From Garcia nutans (lineage: Eukaryota; Streptophyta; Magnoliopsida; Malpighiales; Euphorbiaceae), in the NCBI GenBank assembly GCA_947685225.1, contig CANTUV010000007.1:10064501-10128500 (forward strand): DNA of 64,000 nt. Direction: 5' to 3'. Positions within the stretch are counted from its first letter, which is position 1. Every line of letters begins with the position of its first letter. Of this stretch, positions 11,401-23,597 are shown one piece after another. The translations under genes were made by a program, and so were the position numbers. The notes beneath the pieces are model-generated. The model had not been told where the DNA came from, did not search any database, and saw only the letters and a list, made by a program, of their open reading frames with translations.

Positions 11401-13080
11401 ACGTATCAAACAAATTTATATCAAACTTATATCAACATTATATAAAACTCATATATAATAATATCAAACTCATATCTACTTATATCTACTTATATCAATT
11501 CATATCAACATTAAAACTACTGATATTAACTTTAAAATAACTCAAATCAAACTCAAATCTACTATTATCAATCTCATAAAACTACTCATATGAACATTAA
11601 GTTTACTCATATCAATATCAAAATTACTCATATTAACTTCAAAACAACTTATATCAACTCAAAATAACTCACAACTACTTATATCAACTTCAAAATAACA
11701 TATACCAAACTCATATATACTAATATCAAACTCGTATCAATATTAAAATTACTCATATCAACATCAAAACTATATATATCGACTTTAAAATAACTCATAT
11801 GAACTCAAAATAACTCATAATTATTTATATCAACTTTAAAACAACTCATATTAAACTCATATCAACATCAAACTACTCATATCAACTTCAAAATAACTCA
11901 TATTAACCCAAAACCACTCATATCAACTTCAAAATAACTCATATTAATCTCATATCAATTTCAAAATAACTCATATCAACTCAAAATAACTTAAAACTAC
12001 TCATATTAATTGTAAAATAACTCATGTCAAATTTATATCAACTCATATCAAACTTATATCTACTAATATTAATATTAAAATTACTCATATCAACATCAAA
12101 ATTACGCATATCATCTTCAAAACAACTCATATCGACTAAAAAAAATTACAACTACTCATATCATTTCAAAATAACTTATATCAAACCCATATCAACTCAT
12201 ATTGAACTCATACTTACTAATATCAAACTCATATTAATATTAAAATTACTCATATCAACATCAAAATTATATATATCAACTTTAAAATAACTCATATCAA
12301 CTCAAAATGACTCATAATTATTTATATCAACTTTAAAATAACTCATATCAAACCCATATTAAACTCATATCAGCATCAAACTACTCATGTCATCTTTACA
12401 ACAACTCATATTAACTCAAACTACTCATATCAATTTCAAAATAACTCATATTAATCTCATATCAACTCAAAATAACTTACAACCACTCATATCAATTTCA
12501 AAATAACTCTTGTCAAATTCATATCAACTCATATCAAACTTATATCTACTAATGTTAAACTCATATCAACATTAAAACTATGCATATCATCTTCAAAACA
12601 ACTCATGTCAACTCAAAATAACTCACAACTACTCATATCAATTTTAAAATAACTCATATCAACTCATATGAAACTCATATCTAATAATATCAAACTCATA
12701 TCAATATAAAAATTACTCATATCAACATCAAAACTACTTATATCAACTTGAAAATAACTCATAACAACTCATATCAAACTCATATTATCTTTCAAACAAC
12801 TCATATCAACTCAAAACAACTCATATCAAACTCATAGCAAATTGATATCAACTAATATCAACATTAAGTACTCATATCAACATCAAAACTACTTATACCA
12901 ACTTCAAAACAAATCATATCAATATTAAAATTACTCATATCAATATCAAAATTACTCATATCTACTAAAATCAACTCAAATCAATATTAAAATTTCTCAT
13001 ATCAACACCAAAATTACTTATATCAACATCAAAATTACTCATATCAACTCAAATCAACTTAATTTTAACTCATATCAACG
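11401..13080 (-). repeat. MULE-1 right outer minisatellite array
   Basis: About 1.7 kb of ACTCATATCAAC-type units, the reverse complement of the left outer array and of similar length. The unit variants (TTCAAAATA, ATCAAAATT, TATTAAAATT spacers) mirror those of the left arm. Confidence 0.92.
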
Positions 13081-13577
13081 TTAAAATAAAGAAAAAAGAG
13101 GAGGAATGAAGAAAGATTAGGAGAAAGATTTATGATAATTTCATAAAATATACGCAAAATTAATTAAGTATTATTCAAGTATAAACAACGTTTTTTTTAA
13201 AATCAAACATATATGTGTTGTTTATTTTTTTTTTTCGTATTAGTTTAAATTAGATTTTTTTAAAAAAATTAAATCAACTTATCTTAACTTTAGTGAGCGA
13301 GACTAAATAAATTTACTGTCAATAAATAGAGTCATAAAAGAGGGAAAAGATCGGCAAAGAGAAAGAAAAAAAATTAACAAAGAGAACGAGAGGGAAGAGA
13401 TGAAAAAAGAAAGAAGAACAAATGGAAAAAGAAAAAAAAAAAAGGAGATAAAAAGAGAGAGAGAAGAATAGGAGATTGAAAAGAAAGAGAAAGAAGAAGA
13501 TGAGATTGAAAAGAAGTGAAAAAAAAAAAAGCTGAAAGGAAAGAATATGTATTAGATTTTTAATAAAAATTGTTTGA
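13081..13577 (-). repeat. MULE-1 right terminal inverted repeat (outer end missing)
   Basis: Reverse complement of 7790-8290: an AAAGAGGAGGAATGAAGAAAG block, a TTAATTAAGTATTATTCAAG block, then the A/G-rich tract, ending at ATTTTTAATAAAAATTGTTT. The terminal 55 or so bases present on the left are not recognisable here. Confidence 0.82.
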
Positions 13578-13868
13578 GGCCACGAAGTCCTCATATATGA
13601 GAATAAAATATCAGTACAATCAAACTGCAAACTCTTCCAAAAAACAAACTTTACGTATTCCGTCTTCAACGAAGTAACAAACCCTGCATGAGCTAATCAA
13701 AACCCTAATCAGTCTTCTTTCAAATTTAGCCCAATTCAACAGCAACTCAGGTACTCGATTTCTTTTTATCATCTTTTGTTTTATTTGTGTTCTTGATGGA
13801 TCCATAAATTTTAGTTTTATTAATATCGATTTCAATTTCAAATTGCAGTGGTTTTGTTGCTGGTTTTA

Positions 13869-15857
13869 ATGCCTGAATTGGGCATGGAAATTGCTCGTAA
13901 AGCCATGGCATTTAGCTCCCAAGACCCGCAGTATCTATTTGGTAGATTTGATGACAGATTTAGTGTCCTCCCGGAATCAATTATCTATCGCATATTTTCG
14001 TTCCTTGATGCTAATGAAACTGTTCGTATTAGTTTGGTTTCGAAAACTTTTCGAAAATTATGCTTGAATAGCCCGTATTTGTACTTTTGTGCCAATTTTG
14101 ATTCCAATGAGAGTTTACAAAGGTATTCTCAGTTCTGTATTTATGTGACTAAAGAAATGAAATTGAGAGAAAAGTTGAAAATTGGGCTAGAACGATTTGT
14201 TTTTCACTGGTTTTGTAAACAAGCCAAGTTTAATGTTGGAAGGAGTGTTGCTGATTCTTGTCTTAAAGTTGCTACACAGTGTAATGTTAGAGAGCTAGAT
14301 GTTCTTATTGATTTAGATGATTTGGGGAGACCATATTATCTTTTGCCTGATTTTATATATAGGTGTATGTCTTTAAAGGTTTTGAGATTGAATCTGCAGA
14401 TGGGAAAGTTTAATCTCTCAGAAAGAAAGATGGACTTTGTTGAGGACCTATTGCTGGATTCATTAGCTATTTCTGATAGATATTTTGGACATAAGATATC
14501 TGAATTTTGGACATCTCTTAGAAAGTTGAAACTTGAGAATGTTAAGCTGGACGGTGATCTCCATATGACTAGTCATTCTCTTGAGGACTTGAAAATATCT
14601 AATTGCATATTGGTGTGGTATTTTACAGAATGGAATTTCAGAATTTCCACTTCATCTTTGAAGTGTCTGTGTATATCCAGGTGCCATTTTAAAGCTCCTT
14701 GTCATTTGTCCCTTAGGTGCCCTTCTCTGGAGAATTTCACAATTCATAGGTCTTATTTCGAGAAGCATTCAACTTTCAAAATAAGTTCTGCATCACTTGA
14801 AAATTTTCAAATATGCGGGTCATATTTTGAGAAACCCTGTGACTTCATTTTTTATGAATGTGTTAAGCATATAGAGATGAGGAGCTGTGCATTTGAAGGC
14901 TTTTGCGATATTGGTATCAACAGTTCAAATCTTGAAGAGATTACTGTTGCAGACTGCGAATTAATTCGTCCCAAGATAAGAAAATCCATTTTTGAACCTG
15001 TCTCCACCCCGGTAAATCGGATACAAATTAATGTTGATGCTGAACAACTTCAGACATTGACTATAAACTCATCAGACGAGTATTTACATGAGGTCCCATT
15101 ATGCATTTCTGCTCCAAATATCAAAGCTATAAGGTGGAAAGGAAATCCTGTGGATTTTAGTTATTTGGAATGCTTCATGTCATTGGTGACTGCTGCAATT
15201 GATATTAAACCTTCTTGTCAGCACAAAAGCAAGGCAAGGGCTTGTCATTGCAATGTTGTTAAGAGCTCAATATATTGTGTTGCTACGCTTCTGCAAAGTT
15301 TGAAATATACCAAACAGTTAAAAATTAACATCTGGCCTATTGAGGTACTTCCTTGCTTCATAGCTATAGCACGCAAGCAAGATGAATCATCTTCCTTTTT
15401 CTTTTTTCCTGTTTTTGTGTTCATGGCATTCAATAATATTTTCTTTTTCTTTACATGCTGCAGACATTCTTTATGCAAAACGATGACCCAATATTTTTTA
15501 ACAACCTAGCTTATTTGATTCTAACAGTGGAAGGTCCACTGAGCCACCAAATTCCAGTAATTGTTTCCTTTCTCAAGGGACTGCCAGGTCTAGAGAGACT
15601 AACCATAAAATGTGCGCAGATCTCCCCTGTGCTCAGTGATCCAAATGTAAGTAAAATTCAACTTTTCTCCCTCTTCTTTTTTTCATGTTCATATTTAATT
15701 TTAATTATGAGTTGATTTCATTTGCGGTTGCATGCAGTTCATCATTTTGCTTGGCTTATGTCCAAAGGCCTTCAATCTGTCAGTCACAGAAGATTGGAAA
15801 AGGGTTGATATTATTCATAAGAGAAAAGCTGAGAAGGTTTCTACCAAAAGAGAATGA
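13869..15857 (+). CDS. F-box / LRR-like protein
   Basis: Three coding exons, 13,869-15,344, 15,464-15,646 and 15,738-15,857, joined by GT-AG introns that keep frame, for 592 aa. A 5' UTR intron fits 13,751-13,848 (CTCAG/GTACTC to ATTGCAG). The first ATG after this acceptor is at 13,869; upstream in-frame codons start with GTG right at the acceptor. An F-box lies at residues about 31-73 (FSVLPESIIYRIFSFLDANE, then VSKTFRKLC). Then come irregular leucine-rich segments (LRKLKLENVKLDGDLHM, LKCLCISRCHFKAPCHLSL, LENFTI) and, in exon 2, a GLPGLERLTIKC segment like the C-terminal part of FBD/LRR F-box proteins. By family role it should be a substrate receptor of an SCF (SKP1-cullin-F-box) ubiquitin ligase; the target is unknown. 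MULE-1 ends about 290 bp upstream of the ATG, so the promoter may be partly transposon-derived. Confidence 0.9.
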
Positions 15858-16451
15858 TATCATAATGATTCCAAAAGCCTAACAATAGTGAATGGCACAA
15901 TAGTTTACAATTTACAGCTTTTATCCTTGGACATTTATAGCTAGTATATGATGTAAGAGAGGGAAATACTGTTTTTGTTTGTTGCCAAAGAAAATTATAG
16001 CAATAGCATCTGCTTAGATGATTGAATTGGTAGTAAATGTAAGAAAAATGGTAGTAGCCAAAAGTTTGGGTAGCATTAACATATATATGGTGATTTCATA
16101 CTTTTGCCCCTTGATTTTAGTTATGGTTACTTGTTCATCATCTTCCTAACAAACAAAAATTGGTGTTTGTTTTCCCAACCTTGATATCTATTAGGCATTG
16201 GCCATTATTTAAATTAAATGATAAATTAGATAACTTTATCAATATAAGTAAATTTCTATAACATTTAGTATTAGCATTTCTTTAGTTATACATGCATTTG
16301 CATCTACCTGTTATTCAAACAAGAATTATTAAGTTCATCTAGAAATAGAAATTGGGGGAACGAATGGTACATGTTCAATTCAATGCCGTAAAATTTATTG
16401 TATAAAATAAATATATTTGATTAAAAAATCATTAAATTTTGTTTCTAATAG
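15858..16451. other. 3' flank of F-box gene
   Basis: About 600 bp, AT-rich, presumably including the F-box 3' UTR. No gene or repeat recognised. Confidence 0.5.
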
Positions 16452-16567
16452 AATTTTTATGCCATGGACCTGCGGGATGGAAGAGTTATCCTCTTCACAG
16501 ATGTGTTCAAGTTGCTCGCAATAAAGTGGAAATTGCAGCTGCAAAAGGAAGAATAGAGAAAAATTAA
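16452..16567 (+). pseudogene. Possible orphan 3' terminal exon
   Basis: After a plausible acceptor (TTTCTAATAG) there is a 37-codon open stretch ending in TAA, with coding-like composition: HGPAGWKSYPLHRCVQVARN, then KVEIAAAKGRIEKN. It is clearly less AT-rich than its surroundings. I see no preceding exon, and the F-box gene already has a good stop 600 bp upstream. It could be a relic exon, an alternative last exon, or chance. I do not recognise the family. Confidence 0.3.
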
Positions 16568-17023
16568 GAGGAAAATTGAATTGTAACTTTGATTATTTGA
16601 TTTCTTACTGATGCGTAATCAAGCTTCTATTTGGTTTAGTTTAGTAGTAGTATTAGTCGTAGCTGTCAATCATCAATTGGTTAGAGTTTTTTTTTTTTTT
16701 AATCAATAAGGGGTAAATCAAGTGGCAGAACTAGCGACTTACTAAAGGGGTATAAGAAGAAATAAAGAAAATCAGACCAGCAACCAAAAAAGGAAAAATT
16801 CTACTGCAGCGGCTAAATAACCAGCAGCCAATGAAGCTTCTCGTTCCTCTTCATATATGCTTTCGGCCGGCCAGTCGAGAGGGTCGTGTGATCCTACACG
16901 ACCCCACTTGATTTCGCCACTGGATAAATCTAAATTAACTTGGACAAAAGTGATAGAAAAATATTTTATTATTTTAAATTTATCTAAAGAGGTAACCCTA
17001 AATCAAATCGAATGTAAAATAAA
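16568..17023. other. Intergenic region
   Basis: About 450 bp, AT-rich apart from a short GC-rich stretch at 16,860-16,915 with a small hairpin (GGGTCGTGTGATCCTACACGACCC). A T-run is near 16,690. No gene seen. Confidence 0.5.
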
Positions 17024-17090
17024 AATTTATATAGCCGACTCCAATTAACTTAGAATTAAGGCTTTGTTGTTGTTGTTGTCGTTGTTGAAA
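17024..17090 (+). mobile_element. SINE 3' end with (TTG)n tail
   Basis: The sequence ATAGCCGACTCCAATTAACT, then TAGAATTAAGGCTTTG and a TTGTTGTTGTTG run, matches the widely shared 3' end of plant tRNA-derived SINEs that finish in TTG repeats. No clear Pol III A/B boxes were found upstream, so it is probably a 5'-truncated or strongly diverged copy. Confidence 0.6.
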
Positions 17091-17649
17091 TCAATTGGTT
17101 AGAGTTAGATCGTAAAATAATGAATAAAACTATTATTTTATATTTTATTTTAAAATTTTATTATATAAGTCATTTATAATTTAATGTTTATGTTTTCATA
17201 TAAGTAAATATTAAGTAATTAGAAATATGTAGTAATATTTATTGACATGAGCAAACATTAAAATATTTAAAAATTAAAACATGGATTTGTATATTTTTTA
17301 TGTTCAGTATTAAGTATATTCGTAATTGTTAGATGCTAATAGTATTTTTAAATAAAAACTAGTTTTTTCTGTTTAAGAACTATAAATTTTAACTTTTAAT
17401 AAAAAAAATCATAAATTCTAAGTTTTGATGTAAAGACTAAGTTTCAATTTTTATTTTTAAAATTTTTACGGTTTGGTTTTTAATTTTTTGTTTAAAATTA
17501 ACAAAGGACTGTTTAAAAGCACTATTTTTTTTAATAGCATTTGTTAGTTGAGTTGAGTAGTTTTGATTTCATTTCCACGTTGCTTTAACTGTTATTTGCG
17601 CATATTACCCTTTTGTTCTTTTCCTTATTTTTTTTTTATTACAAAAGCG
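17091..17649. other. Intergenic region
   Basis: AT-rich, about 560 bp, no supportable gene or repeat. Confidence 0.5.
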
Positions 17650-18183
17650 AAGAAATCCTCAAAAACTCAAACATCTATATTTTCTAGAGAAGCAACAAGT
17701 CATGTTGAATCCATTGTCATGTTTTATTACAGGATTTTGTGCATTCATATAATCCAATTGAATAGTTCCTAGCGAGAGAAGCGAGGCAGTGTACAAGCTG
17801 GTTAGCCTCTCTGTAAATGTGGTTGGTAGATTTTAGTCTATTAATTATTTCTAATCAACTCCCTTACAATGAGAATTAAATAACTGTTTACTTCGAGTGC
17901 TACAAATTGGACTGGCAAAAGTTGAACCACACATTTGCTATCCAATTTCACTTACAGTTATTCTAATGTCCTGCTGTGCAAAGCAAAGCTCATAGTGGAC
18001 GCCCTATAATTCAGCCCGCATGCGCATGATAAAATACGACCCAATATTCATAACAAATCTTGTGGCCAACGCTCCTTTGTCATCCCTCATTACTCTACCA
18101 GCGAAAGCTCTTCACATGGAAGCTTTAAAGGCTCCATCGCTATTCAATTTAAACCATTCCAAGGTGGGAGTGCCAACCAACAT
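17650..18183 (-). pseudogene. RNase H-like (RVT_3 type) relic of a non-LTR retrotransposon
   Basis: Minus strand, with stops and frame changes. It opens with WFKLNSDGAFKAS, the typical plant RVT_3 start with its first catalytic Asp, followed by RAFAGRVMRDDKGALATRF, RAEL and, near the end, REANQLVHCLASLARN, which corresponds to the C-terminal His region. In plants this domain occurs at the end of LINE-like elements and as stand-alone genes. Several stop codons show it is non-functional. No reverse transcriptase is next to it. Confidence 0.75.
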
Positions 18184-19001
18184 AAATAGAATTCCTGTGT
18201 TGCTTGTTGCATCCCCCCTCAGTTTCTTTTCTTTTGTTTTTTTATTTGCTGTTGGTTGAAAATTTGCACTACCATTTCTAGTTCTTTTGTTCTTAAATTC
18301 TTTATTATTTTTTTTATTAATTTTTATATCATTTATATCTTTCTATGTTTCTATTCTTATTAAAAAAAATTTAATTTGATTTAATGTTTGAAAATAAAAA
18401 TTCTCCTAATTGTAGATATACATAAAATCTTATTTATGCAAAGTGAATATAAAAATGTCCTTATTAATCATTTAACTAACTGTAACACTTTATATGATTA
18501 TAACGGTTGACCACTGATAGCCCATCCAAACGTGCTGACATTTGACTACCCACAAACACATCCTAACTCTTTGCAATTAAAAGTAACCACAAGATGCATC
18601 TGCATACCATCCCATGCTTTGGTCTACGTATGTCAATCTTCGTGGCATTTGCTAATTCAGCTAATAATTAAAGAGAGAATTCTCATTATCGGCTGCAAAG
18701 TAAGACAATTAAATGGATATTACAACCAAATTTACTTAAAGCTGAAAGCTTCTTTAAGTAAATCTTTTAGCCTAACAGAAACTATCATCTTATAACTTTC
18801 TACTGGCCATCTTTCTTTCAGGAAATTTGGAAAACATTTTTCCATGAATCCATGAAGCTTTAAGGTGGGGAAGGGGAAAAGAAAGCTACAGCCTATTCTG
18901 AGAATAACATATTTCGACAAACTTCAAATATATTATATGTGCACCAAAATTTACATTATGCGTATGCATGAAATTGCATATTTGGTTTCTGTTTAAAAGT
19001 T
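18184..19001. other. Intergenic region, 3' flank of DDT gene
   Basis: About 820 bp. The end nearest 19,000 likely holds the 3' UTR of the minus-strand DDT-domain gene. No other gene or repeat recognised. Confidence 0.5.
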
Positions 19002-22000
19002 TTAACCATCACTGAGGCCTTCTGAATTGGCTTCATCTCCAGATGTCTCACCATCTGCATTTTCTGACAAGTTTTCATCCTCTGAATCTGGCACAATTGT
19101 GTCAATGGCAGAGTTAAGTATAGGTCTCTGCCGCAACCTATTCTTTGCAGCCAGGTTTCTAGTTTCTGCAGCAGGATGGCTCACAACTCCTGCCAGTCTC
19201 TTACTCCATCTTGAGCCAATAGGCTTCTGAGAACAGTTTCCATCACCAACATTGTTTTTTACCTCATCAGAATTGCTGGAGTCATTGCCATTATCATTAT
19301 CACCATCGCTATTTTTGCTGTTGTGATCATTATTGTCATCACCATCTGTTTGAACCCAGTCACTTTCAGTTTCACTGTCCAAGGAGTCACTTTTTTTAAT
19401 ATTTTCTTCTTTTGAGTCTGTACCAGTGTCTGAATCACCAATTTCAATGTGATTTCCATTCGAGTCTGTGCCCATATCAGAAGCAGATTTCTCTTGCTTA
19501 ATATGATTCTTCTGGTTCCTTAGCTCTTTGATTGTCTTCCTTTTCCTGAATTCAAAGGTTATGTCACCACCAGCAAAAGGTTGTTCAGTCCAGAAATAAA
19601 CTACATTCTGATAATAGAGGATAGGGTTCTGTCTGATAAATTGATAAGAAAAACGTGCTCTTCTTTCCAGAGTACAACATAAAGAATGCTGCTCCTATTA
19701 AGAGAAACCATCAATATAGAGTGCAATCAATCCAAGATGCAATGTAAGAAAACAACCACAATTCTTATTCTCAATTAATATCTGGAAAACCAAATTATCT
19801 AGGACTTGTTACTTTTTTTCCCCAAAAATACAGAATTTCATTTCACAATATAACAATGTGCTATCACACAATCTTACTTCCAGAAGAGCATTTCTAGACC
19901 TCAGTTTCACCAGAAAAATGACAGCATGGAATTTGAAGTTAAGAGCTTATAGTCAACAAACACCAAATTAAAATGCATTTCTAAAAGAAAAAAAGAGGAT
20001 CTAGACCTTTTCTACCTCTAATTTTAAACAAACTTAACTACAATTTATATATTTACAAAGTCCCAGTTGGGCATAGTTGTAAGTAATCAGAACATGTAGG
20101 CTTGGATAATAAATAAGGTATCATTATCCCTGGGGAACAGCTCTTTTAAATTATCACATGGGGTAAACTCATTTAAAGGTAGGGAAAAAAAATCTAACGG
20201 AAAACTAGCTGTATTTCTTCTTCTCAAATATTCCAGAATTTCACAACAAAATCAGTAGATATTTTCTTTCAATAAAAAAGACAGCAGAAATGCACCGCAT
20301 GTGCCAATGTAACAGCCAAGTAAATTTCTATACACAGGCTACATAGTCTGAGCAATCTTACTTTGTTACTTCTATAGCCTCATCCATCACACGGTCATAC
20401 TCGTCTGGATGTTGGATATAAAGAACTAGTTAGATCCAGGTCACGATTGAATCAATAGAGTATGCCAAATAATCATATTGTTGAAGCAATGAGAACAAAA
20501 TATACATCATACCAAATGTATAACAGACAGGTCTACGATTGCGACAGGAACGAGTAATCCCAGTCCCATAGGATCTAAAGTCATTCAGAAGCCTTTCTTG
20601 CCTTTGTTTTTGTTTGAGTGCCCTTTCTTTCTTCTATTGGATGAAATAAAAATGAACAAAATAGGCACAATCCCAGATAAGCTAGCATGAAAAGGTGAAA
20701 ACAACAAAAGATACTAACTCACAATTATAAAATAAAATCATAAACCTACCTTCTGAAATTTCTTAACATCAGAAAGAAAATCAGTTTCAATAGTTTTACC
20801 AACAGCAATTTCTCCCACAATCTTGCTGGATAAAAGCTCATCCTGCCATTACCAGCAAGAAACAAGGTAAATTAAGATTCCTAGTTATGAAAAGAGAGAT
20901 CTGGCAAAATATTTGATTCCTAGTTATGAATCAAAGAAAAATATTTAATTTACCATAACTTCACAAAATTCCTCAAGATTGGTTGCTAGGGTTTCCCATT
21001 GAAGAGAGAGATCTGGCAAAACATTTGATACTTTCCCCTTCACTTTTATCTTTGGCTCAGTCCTTGCTACTTGTTTATACAATCTATGGCCAATGACTGC
21101 ACTACCGTCACACCTATGAACAGAATAGACACGATCATGTATCAAGCAATAAATTACAAGATTCTGAGAATGCTAGAGAATTACCAATAAGACGTTGCAT
21201 TTCCATCTCCCCCAATCTTATCTTTGCGGAAACAGGAAATTTCAGTTCCACTTTTCAAAGCATTGTTAATGTATGACACAGCATCGTCTTGCTGTGAATA
21301 GAAAGCATACATTACACTGGAGTGTGATACAAAACAAAAGAAACGGCAAGGAGGTTGCTCATCTTATTAGATTCATAACATGGTTGTAAGCAATGAATAT
21401 GATTGAAGTTGTAAAGCAAATCATCTAATACATGGACGAATTCTTAAAAATTAATAATTTTTTTAGAATGACAACTTAAAGGCTGATCCAGTCAAGATAA
21501 CACACAAATCACTTAAAATACTCAAGGAAAATGAAACCTACATCAGCGCGGATTTCACAAAGTGCTTTCAGTATCTGTAAGCGTTTTGTTGCATTTAGTT
21601 CCTTGTATCCAGATATCTCCTGTCTGCACAAGCCAAATAAATAAGAAGCATTCAGAGCCTGAATGAGGCCTAACTAAGAAAACAAAAGGTGCGTTTTTGG
21701 CGATGATAAGAGATAAATAATTGATACCCAGTGGCTGCAGTCAAGGGTATCTCGCCTTCAGCAACCTGCCATAGTGGACACATAAGCATGAAAATTATAT
21801 CGCGCTCCCAATTTCAAGAGTACAACAAGAATCAGACCTATGCTCTAGAGTGACTTACCCATGGCCACCAGACAAAAATTTTTTTACAAAGTGCAGTCAC
21901 CCATGCATCAGGGACATTCAATGTTTTACTCACAGGTGGTATTCCCTATAAACAATTTCAGTTGTGTAAGAAATTATTATGATTGAAACCAGGAATTCAC

Positions 22001-23012
22001 ATGGAGAAAAGGAAATACACAAGGGGAAGTTCTGGAAACCAAGACAAAGGGAACCCCGTGAAAGCACCATTTTGTTTAGTGTTTTGTGGTATCTAGTTTG
22101 AATCTAATAGCTTGGATGCAAAATTGCCAACCTCAAGTATACTCTACAATGCTAAAACTACTAAACGGTCTTTACCATATTTCTAGAAAATTGCAGCGTG
22201 AATCTCCTTGTATTATTTAGTTTCACAGAACAAGCTCCAGAGAAAAAAGAATTGCACCATTTGAGATAGATAAAATGATTAAGCGTGTAGGATTCTATAC
22301 CTAAATTGAGGAACAATGTGTTAAGTTGACAAAAAGTGCAATCTTGAATCTTCTTCATTAGCATCAAATGAAATAAACACAGAAACACATCCGCACACGA
22401 GGCCGCACAAATCAAGAGGGATAGATAGCCGAAGCAAATCATTACTCAATTTTTATGACATTGATATATAATTACAAATCACGTATAAGTCATGCATTGA
22501 TAATTAGAATCAGAAACCTTCAATAACTTAATGTGAAGTTGAGCAAGCGAACTATTAAGCTTAACAAGACCAATTTCGATCTCTTCCGCTGTCAACTTTA
22601 GATCACTTCCAATAACTGGCTCAAAAACCTGCAAATCAAAAATCTCAAACAATAAGCACTATCAATATATTCAAATTCTAAACCACACATAAAGGGAAAC
22701 AAATTCTAGCATGTATAAATTAAGGAAACAAAATCCGTTCTCTCAAAAAATCAACAATGCTACACAATATATTAACAGAGAAAATTTTCAATATATTAAC
22801 AGATAAAATTTTACGCTCAAAAAATTAAGAACGGAAGCCAGTTCCCATCTTCCACGAAGCTGCTTGATTTCCGATTCGAAAAACGAATCATCATCATCAT
22901 TCACAACGATCACCAAGTCTTCTTCACCGATTCCATCTTTCATCCTCGGCTTTTCGTCGACATCAGTGTTGATAACCGACTGTGCATTTTTCCGGCGACC
23001 ACCACCGGACAT
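19002..23012 (-). CDS. DDT domain-containing protein, DDR4-like
   Basis: Eleven exons on the minus strand: 23012-22815, 22628-22518, 21945-21859, 21765-21728, 21623-21542, 21291-21185, 21113-20954, 20842-20750, 20633-20513, 20404-20362 and about 19690-19002. The first nine junctions are GT-AG and keep frame. The protein (about 570 aa) starts MSGGGRRKNAQ, then has an acidic run and FFESEIKQLRGRWELASVLN, the start of a DDT-type helical domain. It continues with GLVKLNSSLAQLHIKLLKG, WVTALCKKIFVWWPWVAEG and RLQILKALCEIRADQDDAVS. Next is a basic coiled stretch (KKERALKQKQRQERLL) and RSCRNRRPVCYTFDEYDRVM. The last exon gives RARFSYQFIRQNPILYYQNV, then a long Asp/Ser/Asn-rich acidic tail. From remembered similarity it matches Arabidopsis DDR4 (At1g18950), one of the DDT proteins linked to ISWI-type chromatin remodelling in the nucleus. 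The junction from exon 10 to exon 11 does not keep frame with the obvious sites; a small exon may be missed. Confidence 0.82.
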
Positions 23013-23597
23013 TTGTAGAGAGGAAGTGAAAAGGTCTCGTGGAGAATGATTGAATTGAATGAAAGACAATAATACATAGAGAAACGGAGGGAATTGCAAT
23101 AAGAAGATTGTAAAGTTTTGGGGATTTCCCGCCTAAATGAATTAACCTGAGATCCTCTGTGACATTACTTTTTCTAGGGATAATTTCAGTATTGGCCTTT
23201 TGGACTCACCTCCGCCATTACTCTTTTTTTCTTGGGGGTGTGAAACGCACCGTTTTTTAGCCAGCACCACCATGGGCATGTCAAAAATGAAATACCTTTT
23301 GATTATGGGTGTACCAGAGTCCAGTCGACTTAATTTCGAGCTGGAAAACTCGGGCCTCTAAACTTGATTTTAGTTAATGCAGTTTTTATTTTCAAATTAA
23401 TTCAAATAAATATTTGAAATATTTTATGTTTAACTTGATTAAATTTTATTTTTTTTTAAATAAATAACTTTCATTAAAATAAACAAACACTATAGCTCAA
23501 GGACAAACTAAATCCATAACCAACAAGTTAACCCTATACGCCCAAACTAAATCCACAACCAACAAGTCAACCCTATACACCCAAACTTACTATTCCT
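23013..23597. other. Upstream region of DDT gene
   Basis: About 585 bp holding the presumed promoter and 5' UTR of the minus-strand DDT gene. No other feature recognised; the part after 23,300 looks like decayed repeat. Confidence 0.5.

Larger units (their letters stand above)
7733..13577. mobile_element. MULE-1: palindromic, minisatellite-armed Mutator-like element
   Basis: A 5.8 kb inverted repeat. The left arm runs outside-in: a pyrimidine-rich terminal segment, a 1.5 kb GATATGAGTT-type minisatellite, a zinc-knuckle remnant of a MULE transposase C-terminus, and a second minisatellite. The right arm has the same order in reverse complement. The outer left end (CACATTAATAAATTTAGACTC followed by TTAAGTAGACT) matches the terminal repeats of MULE-2, so they are one family. 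The corresponding outermost 55 or so bases on the right cannot be found; the recognisable inverted repeat stops near 13,577. There is no catalytic domain, so any movement would need transposase from elsewhere. The 3' end lies just upstream of the F-box gene, in line with the known tendency of MULEs to insert near gene 5' ends. Confidence 0.85.

Noticed and set aside
12024..12290. Open frame of 88 codons inside the MULE-1 right array
   Set aside because: It translates to a monotonous Leu/Ile/Ser/Tyr repeat because the satellite happens to lack stops in that frame; it is not a gene.
8295..13080. CRISPR-like array
   Set aside because: The units are short, degenerate, without unique spacers, and the sequence is a plant nuclear transposon.
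13319..13669. Minus-strand open frame of 116 codons (Phe/Leu/Ser-rich)
   Set aside because: It reads through the A/G-rich terminal repeat of MULE-1 and is low-complexity F/L/S, an artefact of composition.
15245..15478. Minus-strand frame opposite the F-box gene
   Set aside because: It lies across F-box exon 1 and intron 1 on the other strand and shows no family signature.
17563..18259. Plus-strand frames at 17,563-17,772 and 18,020-18,259
   Set aside because: They overlap the minus-strand RNase H relic, whose motifs account for the coding-like look of the region.
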